DNA of 64,000 nucleotides, taken from contig OZ005695.1 of NCBI GenBank assembly GCA_963930775.1, positions 2,170,001 through 2,234,000 on the forward strand, read 5' to 3'. How positions within the stretch are numbered: the first letter of the stretch is position 1; the number at the start of each line of letters is the position of its first letter. The stretch comes from Cliona cf. orientalis. Lineage: Eukaryota > Porifera > Demospongiae > Clionaida > Clionaidae. This document shows, piece after piece, positions 55,401 through 64,000 of this stretch. The position numbers and the translations under genes are program-made. The notes below the pieces were generated by a model. It did not search any database. It worked only from the letters and a program-made list of their open reading frames with translations, and was not told the DNA's origin.

Positions 55401-56297
55401 ATACGTTTCACTAGACTGATTCAAAGAAATGCCATAAATGTTTTGGCTACTATCATTATTCTTGCTTACAATCGTGTACTGCTTGTATGCTATCATTCTC
55501 TTAGCTATAATAAAGTGGCATTTAACACAGATGCTTCTTTACACCCAAAATTTAAATTTGTATGGTCCTTTGATGGAAATATTCCTTATCTTGGACCCAG
55601 GCACATTCCATTGTTTATATTTGCTATATTTTTTTTACTAGTTGTGCTGTTGTTAACATTTTCACTCCTTATGATCCAGTGCCTTCAAAAGAGATCCAAT
55701 ATTTGGTGTCTTCGTTGGGTTGAGAGACTAAGGCCTTTTTTTGAAGCCTACACTGGACCATGCAACGATAATGCCCGCTTCTGGCCTGGTTTCCTTCTCC
55801 TTCTTCGGTTAGTTTTATTCAATGTGTCCGCACGAATAACTACGATGCCTCTATTGGCTGGTATTTGTTTTTTGATCATACCTCTGGCTTGCATATTTCC
55901 TCATGGAATTTACAAAAAGTGGCTATTAAACATCGTAGAGCTCTTGTTTGTATTGAATCTTGGTATTACGTTCCTTGTAGTACAGTTTGCTTACGCTTCT
56001 GATCACAGGCACACGAACCTTCGCAAGAGACAGGTTGCTCAGTTGTCAACTTCTTTCACATTATTCATGTTCTTTGGAATCTTGCTCTACCATATCTACA
56101 GGCGAATCAAAGGTACACCTGTGTGGAAAAAGCCAACTAAGTTGGTTTCAGCTGGTGTGAAGAAGCTTCAGGTGATGAAATTGAGGTGGTCGCGCAAAGA
56201 CGATGAAAGTGATGATGAAAAGGCACTTCTCCTACCCCAGCCCCTTCCTCCTGTAATCAAGTTTCCCGAGTATCGAGAGCCACTGCTTGAAGATTGA
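52422..56297 (+). CDS. Beta-helix multi-pass membrane receptor-like protein, array gene 4 (M class)
   Basis: Intronless and complete, 1291 aa, with the same architecture as array gene 1: signal peptide, beta-helix ectodomain, Cys-rich stalk, about 8-10 membrane segments and acidic tail DDESDDEKALLLP. It is the intact sister of array gene 2. Compared with that copy it has a three-residue insertion (TIKGPGEDG for TIAGEDG). The stalk has an extra Cys-containing loop, CEIHGCVTDLVC, absent from genes 1, 3, 5 and 6. The second half (HPNIFRANQ, NKVAFNTDASLHPKF) marks the subfamily shared with gene 2. It has the conserved ATG and no introns. Function is unknown; a surface receptor is inferred. Confidence 0.87.
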   Translation: MIQRVAFLLSLLLYHQCGPAYAQANVMGYSSLSSLELVMSIAAIGLQVAHSRVVYVTPNATAPCPMSDDSGCHTLSWYSHSDRDRLLSNDTMVKLLKGIHILNSTIHIENRKNLTIKGPGEDGYTLSFTDDRGKTPHPVTWIDCTSSADTGIIVLNSTDIKFMNLGFDSCGTNAAFDSGAGEFNVSAALFFGISYNVSIIQVIINNTHGSGLHMNCVFGNIWIKDSVLVRASKARDGSLGGNAKLWFGQSSRCKNQCSTKIANLRIFRSSFIQGLKRSIGVEIIIDCPQVYVLMSNVNAVNNTGGNIALSLTSFDGYAPTSSKVCIIHSIINGGRANTGGGIRVWSRHNREMENTYNIVNSNNSHIHSALLTVHSTNFSFNSAKERGSAVYVSHYQSYCIGYFCQVEKVKVLFKSCLFVNNFGNGSGAAMEIKQHLTSSDYSLTVLSVSLDGCLFNGNSVQNNKSGPIVNLIMTYMTVSNSNFTDNNGSALTLLKSSLNFHGEIRFENNHADYGAALRVCEASLISLSKNTHIWFTNNTAFFKGGAVYTRQSCVDTVPPCLFQPHLHENVSTEVLLKTLKLVFINNSASIAGDAIYGGSLDYCFFIASSKLLSDNNNVTGIMLQMLNMSGQTGPSWVSSDPQGVCFCDDNEQPSRNHKCHKEHPMIEVYPGAKFNVSMITVGQMNGSTPGSIIATLDDSDEDGSDSLIVYRDRSANNSKCENMTFILKSKRKANIRFYTVPALTGPRTYVRSQSAQVTVSLKPCPIGFFKNENHSCDCNPVLCEIHGCVTDLVCNIDKQEISVFNHIWIGCLKNSSLQSCEFAFSHGCTYCTPEPTDVRAVNVFHLDDQCLPGRRGIMCGACKPGLSRIMEQFRVPADCMKCSNTNLAFLIPLFLFSGILLVIFLTIFNMTVTEGAINGLIFYSSIAHAHPNIFRANQPAFLWIFVSWLNLDLGFEICAYNGMTGAQYIWQSFGYIFCLICTLIIIIYLSHRFIRFTRLIQRNAINVLATIIILAYNRVLLVCYHSLSYNKVAFNTDASLHPKFKFVWSFDGNIPYLGPRHIPLFIFAIFFLLVVLLLTFSLLMIQCLQKRSNIWCLRWVERLRPFFEAYTGPCNDNARFWPGFLLLLRLVLFNVSARITTMPLLAGICFLIIPLACIFPHGIYKKWLLNIVELLFVLNLGITFLVVQFAYASDHRHTNLRKRQVAQLSTSFTLFMFFGILLYHIYRRIKGTPVWKKPTKLVSAGVKKLQVMKLRWSRKDDESDDEKALLLPQPLPPVIKFPEYREPLLED

Positions 56298-56681
56298 TGA
56301 TGATCAAGCACATCAAACCTACACTGTAGTATAACAAACATTCTTATACATACATTCACATTACAAAGTTTGTTAACATAGTCTATATGCGTACATAATT
56401 ATATACATGCATGATTATGATTATTATTATTACTATGGTAGCTCATAGATAAACAGGAAATAGAATGTTGTTATCACAAGATCAGACTGAGATTTCAAAT
56501 AAGCCAGCATGGATGTTGATGTAATCATAGCTATAGTATTTGCCTGGTGCATATATTAGCCTATGTTTACTGCACACATCTATTCGTGTCATCACATGAT
56601 ACCATCTGTATTACTGAGCTAATTATATTGATTGATCATAAGTTGTGTCTAAACTAAAGGTCGCTGCAGTTGTCATAAACC
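56298..56681 (+). promoter_or_regulatory. S-class intergenic spacer, copy 4
   Basis: A 384-bp copy of the recurrent spacer, slightly more diverged (a gattatgattattatt expansion and loss of one attatacaac block). Confidence 0.6.
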
Positions 56682-59600
56682 ATGTCAAAATTACTTGCAA
56701 TACAAATTATGCTCCTTCTATGGCTGATGTATCAATATGATTCTATATCTGCTCAGGCTAATGTCATGGAATACTCTTCACTCTCCTCTCTAGAGCTTGT
56801 GACGAGCATTGCAGCTGTCGGTCTTCAAGTGGCTTACAGCCAAGTAGTCTACGTGACACCCAATGCCACTATTCCATGCCCTAAGAGTGATGATTCAGGC
56901 TGCCACACACTGAGCTGGTACAGTCATAGTGACAGAGAGAGACTCTTGTCCAATGACACTGTGCACATGGTGATACTACTGAAAGGAATTCATATTTTGA
57001 ATTCGACTCTACACATAAAGAATCATAAAGATCTTACTATCACAGGAGAAGATGGATACACCTTATCATTTACCAATGACAGAGGCCAAACTCCACATCC
57101 AGTGACTTGGATTAACTGCACTTCATCAGCGGAGACAGGTATTGTATTCTCGAACTCTACAGATATCAAAATCATGAATCTTGGCTTTGACTCCTGTGGA
57201 ACTAATGCTGCTTTCAACTCCAGTGCTGGTGAATTCAACGTAAGTGCTGCCCTCTTTTTTGGAATGAGTTACAATGTGAGTATCAGTCAATTGATTATTA
57301 ACAATACATATGGAAATGGGTTGCACATGAATTGTGTCTTTGGTAATATCTGGATAAATGATTCTGTTCTAGTTAGAGCATCAAAAGCAAGGGATGGAAG
57401 GCTAGGTGGTAATGCAAGGCTTTGGTTTAGGCAGAGCTCAAGCTGCAAGCATCAGTGTAGCACAAAAATTGCAGACCTCAAAATTTTTCGATCATCATTC
57501 ATGCAAGGTCTTAAGGGTAGTATTGGAGTAGAAAGTATCATTGACTGTCCTCAAGTGTATGTTCTCATGAGTAACATTAATGCTGTAAATAATACTGGAG
57601 GCAATATTGCACTAAGTCTGACCACATTTGACGGGTATGCTCCTACAACAAGTAGCAAGGTCCATATTATTCACAGCATTATCAATGGTGGAAGGGCAAA
57701 TACTGGAGGTGGAATCAGAGTTAGGTCTCGACTTAATCGAGAAAGAGAGCATACACACATTGTCAACAGTAATAATAGTCATATGCACAGTGCTCTTCTT
57801 AAGGTTCACAATACAAGTTTTAGCTTCAATTCAGCTATAGAACGTGGCGGTGCAGTATACATATCACACCATCAGAGTTACTGTATAGGATATTTTTGCC
57901 AAGTTGAGAATGTAAAAATTTTGTTTAAGAACTGCTCGTTTGTCAACAATTTTGGGAATGGAGCAGCAATGGAAACAAAGCAACATTTAACTTCTGCAGA
58001 CTATTCACTGACAGTGCTTAGTGTGAGTCTTGATCGATGCTTATTTCACGGGAATTCTGTGCACAACAATAAGAGTGGTCCAATTGTTAATCTAATCATG
58101 ACATACATGACAATTTCTGACTCCAGCTTTATGGATAATAATGGCAGTGCACTTACTTTATTGAAGAGTAGTCTTAATTTCCATGGTGATATTAGGTTTG
58201 CAAACAACCATGCTGATTATGGAGCTGCTTTGAGAGTTTGTGAAGCGTCACTTATTTCTCTACAATTTAATAACACACATATCTCATTCACAAACAATAC
58301 AGCTTTCTTTAAAGGTGGTGCTGTATACACACAGCATCAGTCCTGTGTTGATACAGTTCCCCCGTGTTTGTTTCAACCTCACATACACAAGAATGTATCC
58401 ACTGAATCACTTGCAGAAGCATTGAAACTGGCAATTAAGTTCATAAACAACTCGGCTAGCATTGCTGGAGATGCAATTTATGGTGGATCCCTTGATTACT
58501 GTTTCTTTATTGCCAATGTCTCCAAAATGCAAAGTGATAACATGCTTCAGATGCTTAACATGTCTGGTCAAACGGGACTTTCGTGGGTGTCCTCCGATCC
58601 TCAAGGGGTGTGCTTTTGTGACAATAATGAGCAACCATCACGCAACTATGAATGTCGTAAGGAACACCCCATGATAGAGGTATACCCGGGAGAGAGATTT
58701 AATGTATCCATGATTACTGTTGGTCAGATGAATGGCGCGACACCAGGAAGTATTATATCAACACTTAATGACAGTGACATTGATGGTTCTGATAGACTAA
58801 TAGTTCACAGGGTAAGAAGTACAACTAGTAGCAAGTATGAAAATATGACGTTCATTTTGCAGTCTAAACGGAAGCTTATCAACATTCTCTTTGATACCGT
58901 ACCCTCACTGACTGGTCCAAAAACATACGTACGTTCACAATCTGCACAAGTTACAGTATCTCTCAAGCCTTGCCCTATTGGATTTTTTAAGAATGTGAAT
59001 CATAGCTGCAAGTGTAATCCTGTATTTAATGCCGTTGATCGGATATGTGATATTGATAAGCAAGAGATATCTATGCATTACCGCATATGGATTGGATGTC
59101 TGAAGATCTCTTCTTTACAGTCTTGTGAGTTTGCTTTCGGTCACGGTTGTGGGTACTGCACTATTGATTACACTGGGCCCAGGACTGTAAGTGTATTTCA
59201 TTTGGATGACCAATGTCTTCCAGGGCGTACTGGTGTTTTGTGTGGTGCATGCAAACCTGGACTTAGTCGAATGCTGGAGCAATTTCGGGTGCCTGCTGAT
59301 TGTATGAAATGTTCTAACATAAACTTAACATTTCTCATTCCTTTATTCCTATTCTCAGGGATAATATTAGTGATTTTTCTTACAATTTTCAACATGACAG
59401 TCACTGAAGGAGCTGTAAATGGTCTCATATTCTATTCATCTGTTGCTTATGCTCACCCTAGATTTTTCCGCACTGACAATCCAGTATTTTTCCCATGGAT
59501 ATTTGTATCTTGGCTCAACCTTGATTTGGGCTTTGAAATCTGTGCTTACAATGGAATGACTGGCTACCAGTACATCTGGTTGTCATTTGGGTACATATTC

Positions 59601-60548
59601 TGTCTCATATTCACTCTAATCTTTATCATCTATCTTAGTCAGAAATTCATATCTTTTACGAGGTTGGTTCGAAGAAATGCCACGAGTGTTTTGGCGACTA
59701 TTATTACTCTTGCTTATAGCCGTGTGATATTTTTTTCTTATCACTCTCTTAAGTGTGGATCCATGCTTGTGATTTCTAATGGTTCACATGTTGATAAAAA
59801 ACTTGTATGGTTCTTTGATGGAAATATTCCTTATCTTGGACCCAAGCACATTCCATTGTTTATACTTGGTATCATTTGTTTGTTAGTTTTGCTTTGGTTC
59901 ACATTTTCACTTCTTATGATCCAGTGCCTTCAAAAGAGATCCAACATTTGGTGTCTTCGTTGGGTTGAGAGACTAAGGCCATTTTTTGAAGCCTACACTG
60001 GACCTTGCAACAATAATGCCCGCTTCTGGCCTGGTTTCCTTCTCCTTCTTCGGTTAGGATTGTTTATTGCAGACGTACATGAATACAATGTAACACTAGT
60101 GGCAGGTATTTGTTTTCTGATCATACCTCTGGCCTGCATATTTCCCCATGGAGTTTACAAAAAGTGGCCACTAAACGTATTAGAGCTCTTGTTTGTATTG
60201 AATCTTGGTATTACATTTGTCGTGGTACAATATGCTGGCTATTCTCGCTCCTATCAGATAAAAACTCTTAGATCTCGACTGGCCACTCAATTGTCAACTT
60301 GTTTCACATTAATCATGTTCTTTGGAATCTTGCTCTACCATATCTACAGGCGAATCAGAGGTACACCTGTGTGGAAAAAGCCAACTAAATTGGTTTCAGC
60401 TGGTGTAAAGAAGCTTCAGGTTGTGAAACTGAGGTGGTCGCACAAAGATGATGAAAGTGATGATGATGAAAAGGCACTTCTTTTACCCCAGCCCCTTCCT
60501 CCTGTAATCAAGTTTCCCGAGTATCGAGAGCCCCTGCTTGAAGATTGA
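56682..60548 (+). CDS. Beta-helix multi-pass membrane receptor-like protein, array gene 5 (S class)
   Basis: Intronless and complete, 1288 aa. The S-class leader (MSKLLAIQ, hydrophobic to about residue 25) replaces the M-class signal. The ectodomain is closest to gene 1 in its distal half (FANNHADYGAAL, NNTHISFTNN) but carries S-class residues near the N-terminus, such as VHMVILLKGIHILN. This suggests a mosaic. The stalk has CLPGRTGVLCGACKPGLS. The membrane region has RLRPFFEAYTGPCNNN and the tail DDESDDDEKALLLP. It is 384 bp downstream of gene 4 and 375 bp upstream of gene 6 on the same strand. Confidence 0.87.
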   Translation: MSKLLAIQIMLLLWLMYQYDSISAQANVMEYSSLSSLELVTSIAAVGLQVAYSQVVYVTPNATIPCPKSDDSGCHTLSWYSHSDRERLLSNDTVHMVILLKGIHILNSTLHIKNHKDLTITGEDGYTLSFTNDRGQTPHPVTWINCTSSAETGIVFSNSTDIKIMNLGFDSCGTNAAFNSSAGEFNVSAALFFGMSYNVSISQLIINNTYGNGLHMNCVFGNIWINDSVLVRASKARDGRLGGNARLWFRQSSSCKHQCSTKIADLKIFRSSFMQGLKGSIGVESIIDCPQVYVLMSNINAVNNTGGNIALSLTTFDGYAPTTSSKVHIIHSIINGGRANTGGGIRVRSRLNREREHTHIVNSNNSHMHSALLKVHNTSFSFNSAIERGGAVYISHHQSYCIGYFCQVENVKILFKNCSFVNNFGNGAAMETKQHLTSADYSLTVLSVSLDRCLFHGNSVHNNKSGPIVNLIMTYMTISDSSFMDNNGSALTLLKSSLNFHGDIRFANNHADYGAALRVCEASLISLQFNNTHISFTNNTAFFKGGAVYTQHQSCVDTVPPCLFQPHIHKNVSTESLAEALKLAIKFINNSASIAGDAIYGGSLDYCFFIANVSKMQSDNMLQMLNMSGQTGLSWVSSDPQGVCFCDNNEQPSRNYECRKEHPMIEVYPGERFNVSMITVGQMNGATPGSIISTLNDSDIDGSDRLIVHRVRSTTSSKYENMTFILQSKRKLINILFDTVPSLTGPKTYVRSQSAQVTVSLKPCPIGFFKNVNHSCKCNPVFNAVDRICDIDKQEISMHYRIWIGCLKISSLQSCEFAFGHGCGYCTIDYTGPRTVSVFHLDDQCLPGRTGVLCGACKPGLSRMLEQFRVPADCMKCSNINLTFLIPLFLFSGIILVIFLTIFNMTVTEGAVNGLIFYSSVAYAHPRFFRTDNPVFFPWIFVSWLNLDLGFEICAYNGMTGYQYIWLSFGYIFCLIFTLIFIIYLSQKFISFTRLVRRNATSVLATIITLAYSRVIFFSYHSLKCGSMLVISNGSHVDKKLVWFFDGNIPYLGPKHIPLFILGIICLLVLLWFTFSLLMIQCLQKRSNIWCLRWVERLRPFFEAYTGPCNNNARFWPGFLLLLRLGLFIADVHEYNVTLVAGICFLIIPLACIFPHGVYKKWPLNVLELLFVLNLGITFVVVQYAGYSRSYQIKTLRSRLATQLSTCFTLIMFFGILLYHIYRRIRGTPVWKKPTKLVSAGVKKLQVVKLRWSHKDDESDDDEKALLLPQPLPPVIKFPEYREPLLED

Positions 60549-60923
60549 CAATTATCAAGCACATTGAAAACAAACATTCTTATACATGCAATCACATTAC
60601 AAAGTTTGTTAACATAGTCTATATGCGTACATAATTATATACATGCATGATGATTATTATTATTACTATGGTAGCTCATAGATAAACAGCAAATTGAATA
60701 TTGTTATCACAAGATCAGACTGAGATTTTGAATAAGCCAGCGTGGATGTTGATGTCATCATAGCTATAATAATTGCCTGGTGCATATAGCCTGTGTTTAC
60801 TGTATCTATATATCCGTGTTATCATATTATGATACCATCTGTATTATTTTATTATACAACATTGATTGATCATAAGCTGTGTCTAAACTAAAGGTTGCTG
60901 CTGCAGTGTAGTTGTCATAAACC
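60549..60923 (+). promoter_or_regulatory. S-class intergenic spacer, copy 5
   Basis: A 375-bp copy of the recurrent spacer with all main blocks, ending ttgtcataaacc before the ATG of array gene 6. Confidence 0.6.
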
Positions 60924-63900
60924 ATGTCAAAATTACTTGCAATACAAATTATGCTCCTTCTATGGCTAATGTGTCAGTGCGATTCTATATCTGCTCAGGC
61001 TAATGTCATGGGATACTCTTCACTCTCCTCTCTAGAGCTTGTGATGAGCATTGCAGCTGTTGGTCTTCAAGTGGCTCACAGCCGAGTAGTCTACGTGACA
61101 CCCAATGCCACTGCTCCATGTCCCAAGAGTTATAATTCAAGCTGCCACACACTGAGCTGGTACAGTCATAGTGACAGAGAGAGACTCTTGTCCAATGACA
61201 CTGTGCACATGGTGATACTACTGAAAGGAATTCATATTTTAAACTCGACTGTACACATAGAGAATCATAAAGATCTGACTATTGCAGGAGAGGATGGATA
61301 CACCTTATCGTTTACCAATGACAAAGGCCAAACTCCACATCCAGTGACTTGGATTAACTGCACTTCATCAGCAGAGGCAGGGATTGTATTCTTGAACTCT
61401 ACAGATATCAAAATCGTGAATCTTGGCTTTGACTCCTGTGGAACTAATGTTGCTTTCAACTCCGGTGCTGGTGAATTCAACGTAAGTGCTGCCCTCTTTT
61501 TTGGAATGAGTTACAATGTGAATATCAGTCAAGTGATTATTAACAATACGCATGGCAGTGGGTTGCACATGAATTGTGTCTTTGGTAATATCTGGATAAA
61601 TGATTCTATTCTAGTTAGAGCATCGAAGGAAAGAGATGGAAGGCTAGGTGGTAATGCAAAGCTTCAATGGTTTGGGCAGAGCTTGAGATGCAAGAATCAG
61701 TACAGCACAAAAATTGCAAACCTCAGAATTTTTCGATCATCATTCATGCAAGGGCTTAATCGTAGTATTGGTATAGAAATTATCATTGACTGTCCTCAAG
61801 TGTATGTTCTCATGAGTAACATTAATGCTGTAAATAATACTGGAGGCAATATCGCACTAAGTCTGACCACATTTGACAGGCATGCTCCTACAAATAGCAA
61901 GGTCTATATTTTTCACAGCATTATCAATGGTGGAAGGGCAAACACAGGAGGTGGAATCAGAGTTAGGTCTCGACATAATCAAGAAAGGGAGAGTATGCAC
62001 ATTGTCAACAGTGATAATAATCACATGCACAGTGTTCTTCTTACAGTTTGCAATACAAGTTTTAGCTTCAATTCAGCTATAGAACGTGGCGGTGCAGTTC
62101 ATATATCACACCATCAGAGTTACTGTATTGGATATTTTTGTCAAGTTGAAAATGTAAAAATTTTGTTTAAGAACTGCTCGTTTATCAACAATTTTGGGAA
62201 TGGAGCAGCAATAGAGACAAAGCAGCATTTAACTTCTGCAGACTATTCACTGACAGTGCTTAGTGTGAGTCTTGATGGGTGCTTGTTTCAAGGAAATTCT
62301 GTGTGCAACAATAAGAGTGGTCCGATCGTTAACTTGATAACAACATATATGACGATTTCCAACTCCAACTTTACAGATAATGATGGCAGTACACTCACTT
62401 TATTGAAGAGTGGTCTTAATTTCCACGGTGATATTAGGTTTGAAAATAATCATGCTGATTATGGAGCTGCATTGAGAATTTATGAAGCGTCACTTATTTC
62501 CCTCAGTAAAAATACACACATCTGGTTCACAAACAATACAGCTTTCTTTAAAGGTGGTGCTGTGTACACTTATCAGTCCTGTGTTGATACAGTTCCCCCG
62601 TATTTATTTCAACTTCTCATGCACGAGAACGTATCCACTAAATTACTTGTGAAAATATTGAAACTTGAATTCGTAAACAACTCGGCTAGCATTGTTGGAG
62701 ATACCCTTGATTGCTGTTTCTTTATTGCCAATTTCTCCAAAATGCAAAGTGATACCATGCTTCTGATGCTTAACATGTCTGGTCAAACGGGACCCTCGTG
62801 GGTGTCCTCCGATCCTCAAGGAGTATGTTTTTGTGACGATAATGAGCAACCATCACGCAACTATAGATGCCCTAAAGAACATCCCATGATTGAGGTATAT
62901 CCGGGACAGAGATTTAGTGTATCCATGACTACTGTTGGTCAGATGAATGGCACGATATCAGGAAGTATTGTAGCAATACTGGATGACAGTGACAAGGATG
63001 ATTCTGATAGGCTGATAGTTTACCGAGGCGAACGTGCAAGCAGTAGCAAGTGTGAAAAGATGAAATTCATTTTGCAGTCGAAACGAAAGCGTGTAAACAT
63101 TCTCTTTGATACTTTACCAGCACTGACTGGTCCAAAAACATACGTACGTTCACAATCTGCACAAGTTACAGTATCTCTCAAGCCTTGCCCTATTGGATTT
63201 TTTAAGAATGAGAATCATAGCTGCGATTGTAATCCTGTATTTAATGCCGTTGATCGGATATGTGATATTGATAAGCAAGAGATATCTATGCATCACCGCA
63301 TATGGATTGGATGCCTAAAGAATTCTTCTTTACAGTCTTGTGAGTTTGCTTTCGGTCATGGTTGTAGGTACTGCACTATTGAGTCCACTGAGTACAGGGC
63401 TGTAAGTGTATTTCATTTGGATGACCAGTGTCTTCCAGGACATACTGATGTCATGTGTGGTGCATGCAAACCTGGACTTAGTCGAATCCTGGAGCAATTT
63501 CGAGTGCCTGCTGGTTGTAAGAAATGTTCTAACACAAACTTAGCATTTCTCATTCCTTTAGTTCTCTTTTCAGGGATAATATTAGTGATTTTTTTTACAA
63601 TTTTCAACATGACAGTTACTGAAGGAGCTGTAAATGGTCTCATATTCTATTCATCTGTTGCTTATGCTCAGCCTAGATTTTTCCACACTGACCAGCCAGC
63701 ATTTTTCCCCTGGATATTTATATCTTGGCTCAACCTTGATTTGGGCTTTGAAATCTGTGCTTACAATGGAATGACTGGCTACCAGTACATCTGGCTGTCA
63801 TTTGGGTACATATTCTGTCTTATATGCACTCAAGTCATTATCATCTATCTGAGTCACAAATTCATATCATTCACGAGGTTGGTTCGAAGAAATACGACGA

Positions 63901-64000
63901 ATGTTTTGGCAACTATTACTACTCTTGCTTACAGCCGTGTGATATTTGTTTGCTATCACTCTCTTAAGGGTCAGTTCGTGCATGTGATTTCTAATGGTTC
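60924..64000 (+). CDS. Beta-helix multi-pass membrane receptor-like protein, array gene 6 (S class), cut by the window edge
   Basis: The ATG at 60924 opens a frame without stops to base 64000 (1025 codons read), so the gene is probably intact. It carries the S-class leader, the beta-helix ectodomain, the stalk (CLPGHTDVMCGACKPGLS) and the first four or so membrane segments, up to SLKGQFVHVISNG. It is closest to array gene 3 but has the segment deleted there. Shared features include CVDTVPPYLFQLLMHENVST, the short AGDTLDCCFF-type region (here VGDTLDCCFF), and SDKDDSDRLIVYRGER. The C-terminal third lies outside the window. Confidence 0.85.
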   Translation, partial: MSKLLAIQIMLLLWLMCQCDSISAQANVMGYSSLSSLELVMSIAAVGLQVAHSRVVYVTPNATAPCPKSYNSSCHTLSWYSHSDRERLLSNDTVHMVILLKGIHILNSTVHIENHKDLTIAGEDGYTLSFTNDKGQTPHPVTWINCTSSAEAGIVFLNSTDIKIVNLGFDSCGTNVAFNSGAGEFNVSAALFFGMSYNVNISQVIINNTHGSGLHMNCVFGNIWINDSILVRASKERDGRLGGNAKLQWFGQSLRCKNQYSTKIANLRIFRSSFMQGLNRSIGIEIIIDCPQVYVLMSNINAVNNTGGNIALSLTTFDRHAPTNSKVYIFHSIINGGRANTGGGIRVRSRHNQERESMHIVNSDNNHMHSVLLTVCNTSFSFNSAIERGGAVHISHHQSYCIGYFCQVENVKILFKNCSFINNFGNGAAIETKQHLTSADYSLTVLSVSLDGCLFQGNSVCNNKSGPIVNLITTYMTISNSNFTDNDGSTLTLLKSGLNFHGDIRFENNHADYGAALRIYEASLISLSKNTHIWFTNNTAFFKGGAVYTYQSCVDTVPPYLFQLLMHENVSTKLLVKILKLEFVNNSASIVGDTLDCCFFIANFSKMQSDTMLLMLNMSGQTGPSWVSSDPQGVCFCDDNEQPSRNYRCPKEHPMIEVYPGQRFSVSMTTVGQMNGTISGSIVAILDDSDKDDSDRLIVYRGERASSSKCEKMKFILQSKRKRVNILFDTLPALTGPKTYVRSQSAQVTVSLKPCPIGFFKNENHSCDCNPVFNAVDRICDIDKQEISMHHRIWIGCLKNSSLQSCEFAFGHGCRYCTIESTEYRAVSVFHLDDQCLPGHTDVMCGACKPGLSRILEQFRVPAGCKKCSNTNLAFLIPLVLFSGIILVIFFTIFNMTVTEGAVNGLIFYSSVAYAQPRFFHTDQPAFFPWIFISWLNLDLGFEICAYNGMTGYQYIWLSFGYIFCLICTQVIIIYLSHKFISFTRLVRRNTTNVLATITTLAYSRVIFVCYHSLKGQFVHVISNG

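Noticed and set aside
34349-64000. Recent transfer from bacteria with polymorphic membrane proteins
   Set aside because: Only the repeat style is similar. There is no autotransporter barrel, the C-terminal half is a eukaryote-style multi-pass membrane region, and codon use and base composition match the neighbours.

Overview
The window looks like nuclear DNA of a sponge, probably a demosponge related to Amphimedon (inference). The DNA is AT-rich and gene-dense. Introns are mostly 60-300 bp and full of short hairpin transposons. The genes are clearly animal-type: BAIAP3/Munc13-4-like, IFT70/TTC30, POLG2, RRS1 and LAMTOR2. They are followed by large intronless surface-protein genes of a kind not typical of vertebrates. 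Exon structures were built by hand from splice sites, reading-frame continuity and comparison of paralogs.

Region 1 (1-20,000) holds two head-to-tail UNC13-family genes with C2-MUN-C2 architecture and about 1117 and 1141 residues. They share nearly all exon boundaries and are separated by only 223 bp. The first keeps the aspartates that bind calcium in both C2 domains; the second has lost most of them. A complete two-exon glycosyltransferase gene lies antisense inside one large intron of the first copy. Region 2 (20,000-22,680) holds a single-exon gene for a membrane-anchored or secreted protein with a zinc-deaminase signature (HAE, then PC-x3-C) set in an AID/APOBEC-like context.

Region 3 (22,680-33,760) is a compact housekeeping block of two divergent pairs: IFT70 (minus) with POLG2 (plus), and RRS1 (minus) with LAMTOR2 (plus). 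In each pair the start codons are 152 bp apart. A tRNA-Leu(AAG) gene sits antisense in an IFT70 intron.

Region 4 (33,760-64,000, running off the end) is a same-strand tandem array of intronless genes of about 3.9 kb. Each product has a signal peptide, an FxxN/GGA-type beta-helix ectodomain, a Cys-rich stalk, many membrane segments and an acidic tail with a dileucine signal. Three copies are complete (34349, 52422, 56682) and a fourth is open to the window edge (60924). One is split by a 1.2-kb foldback transposon (40191-45295) and one carries a deletion (45671-49358). Two are 5' stubs fused to copies of the last two LAMTOR2 exons, and one is only a C-terminal tail. Two leader classes (M and S), near-identical spacers and the shared stub-LAMTOR2 junction show that multi-gene blocks were duplicated by unequal exchange. 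This rapidly changing receptor-like array and the deaminase-like gene are the best candidates for undescribed biology here.
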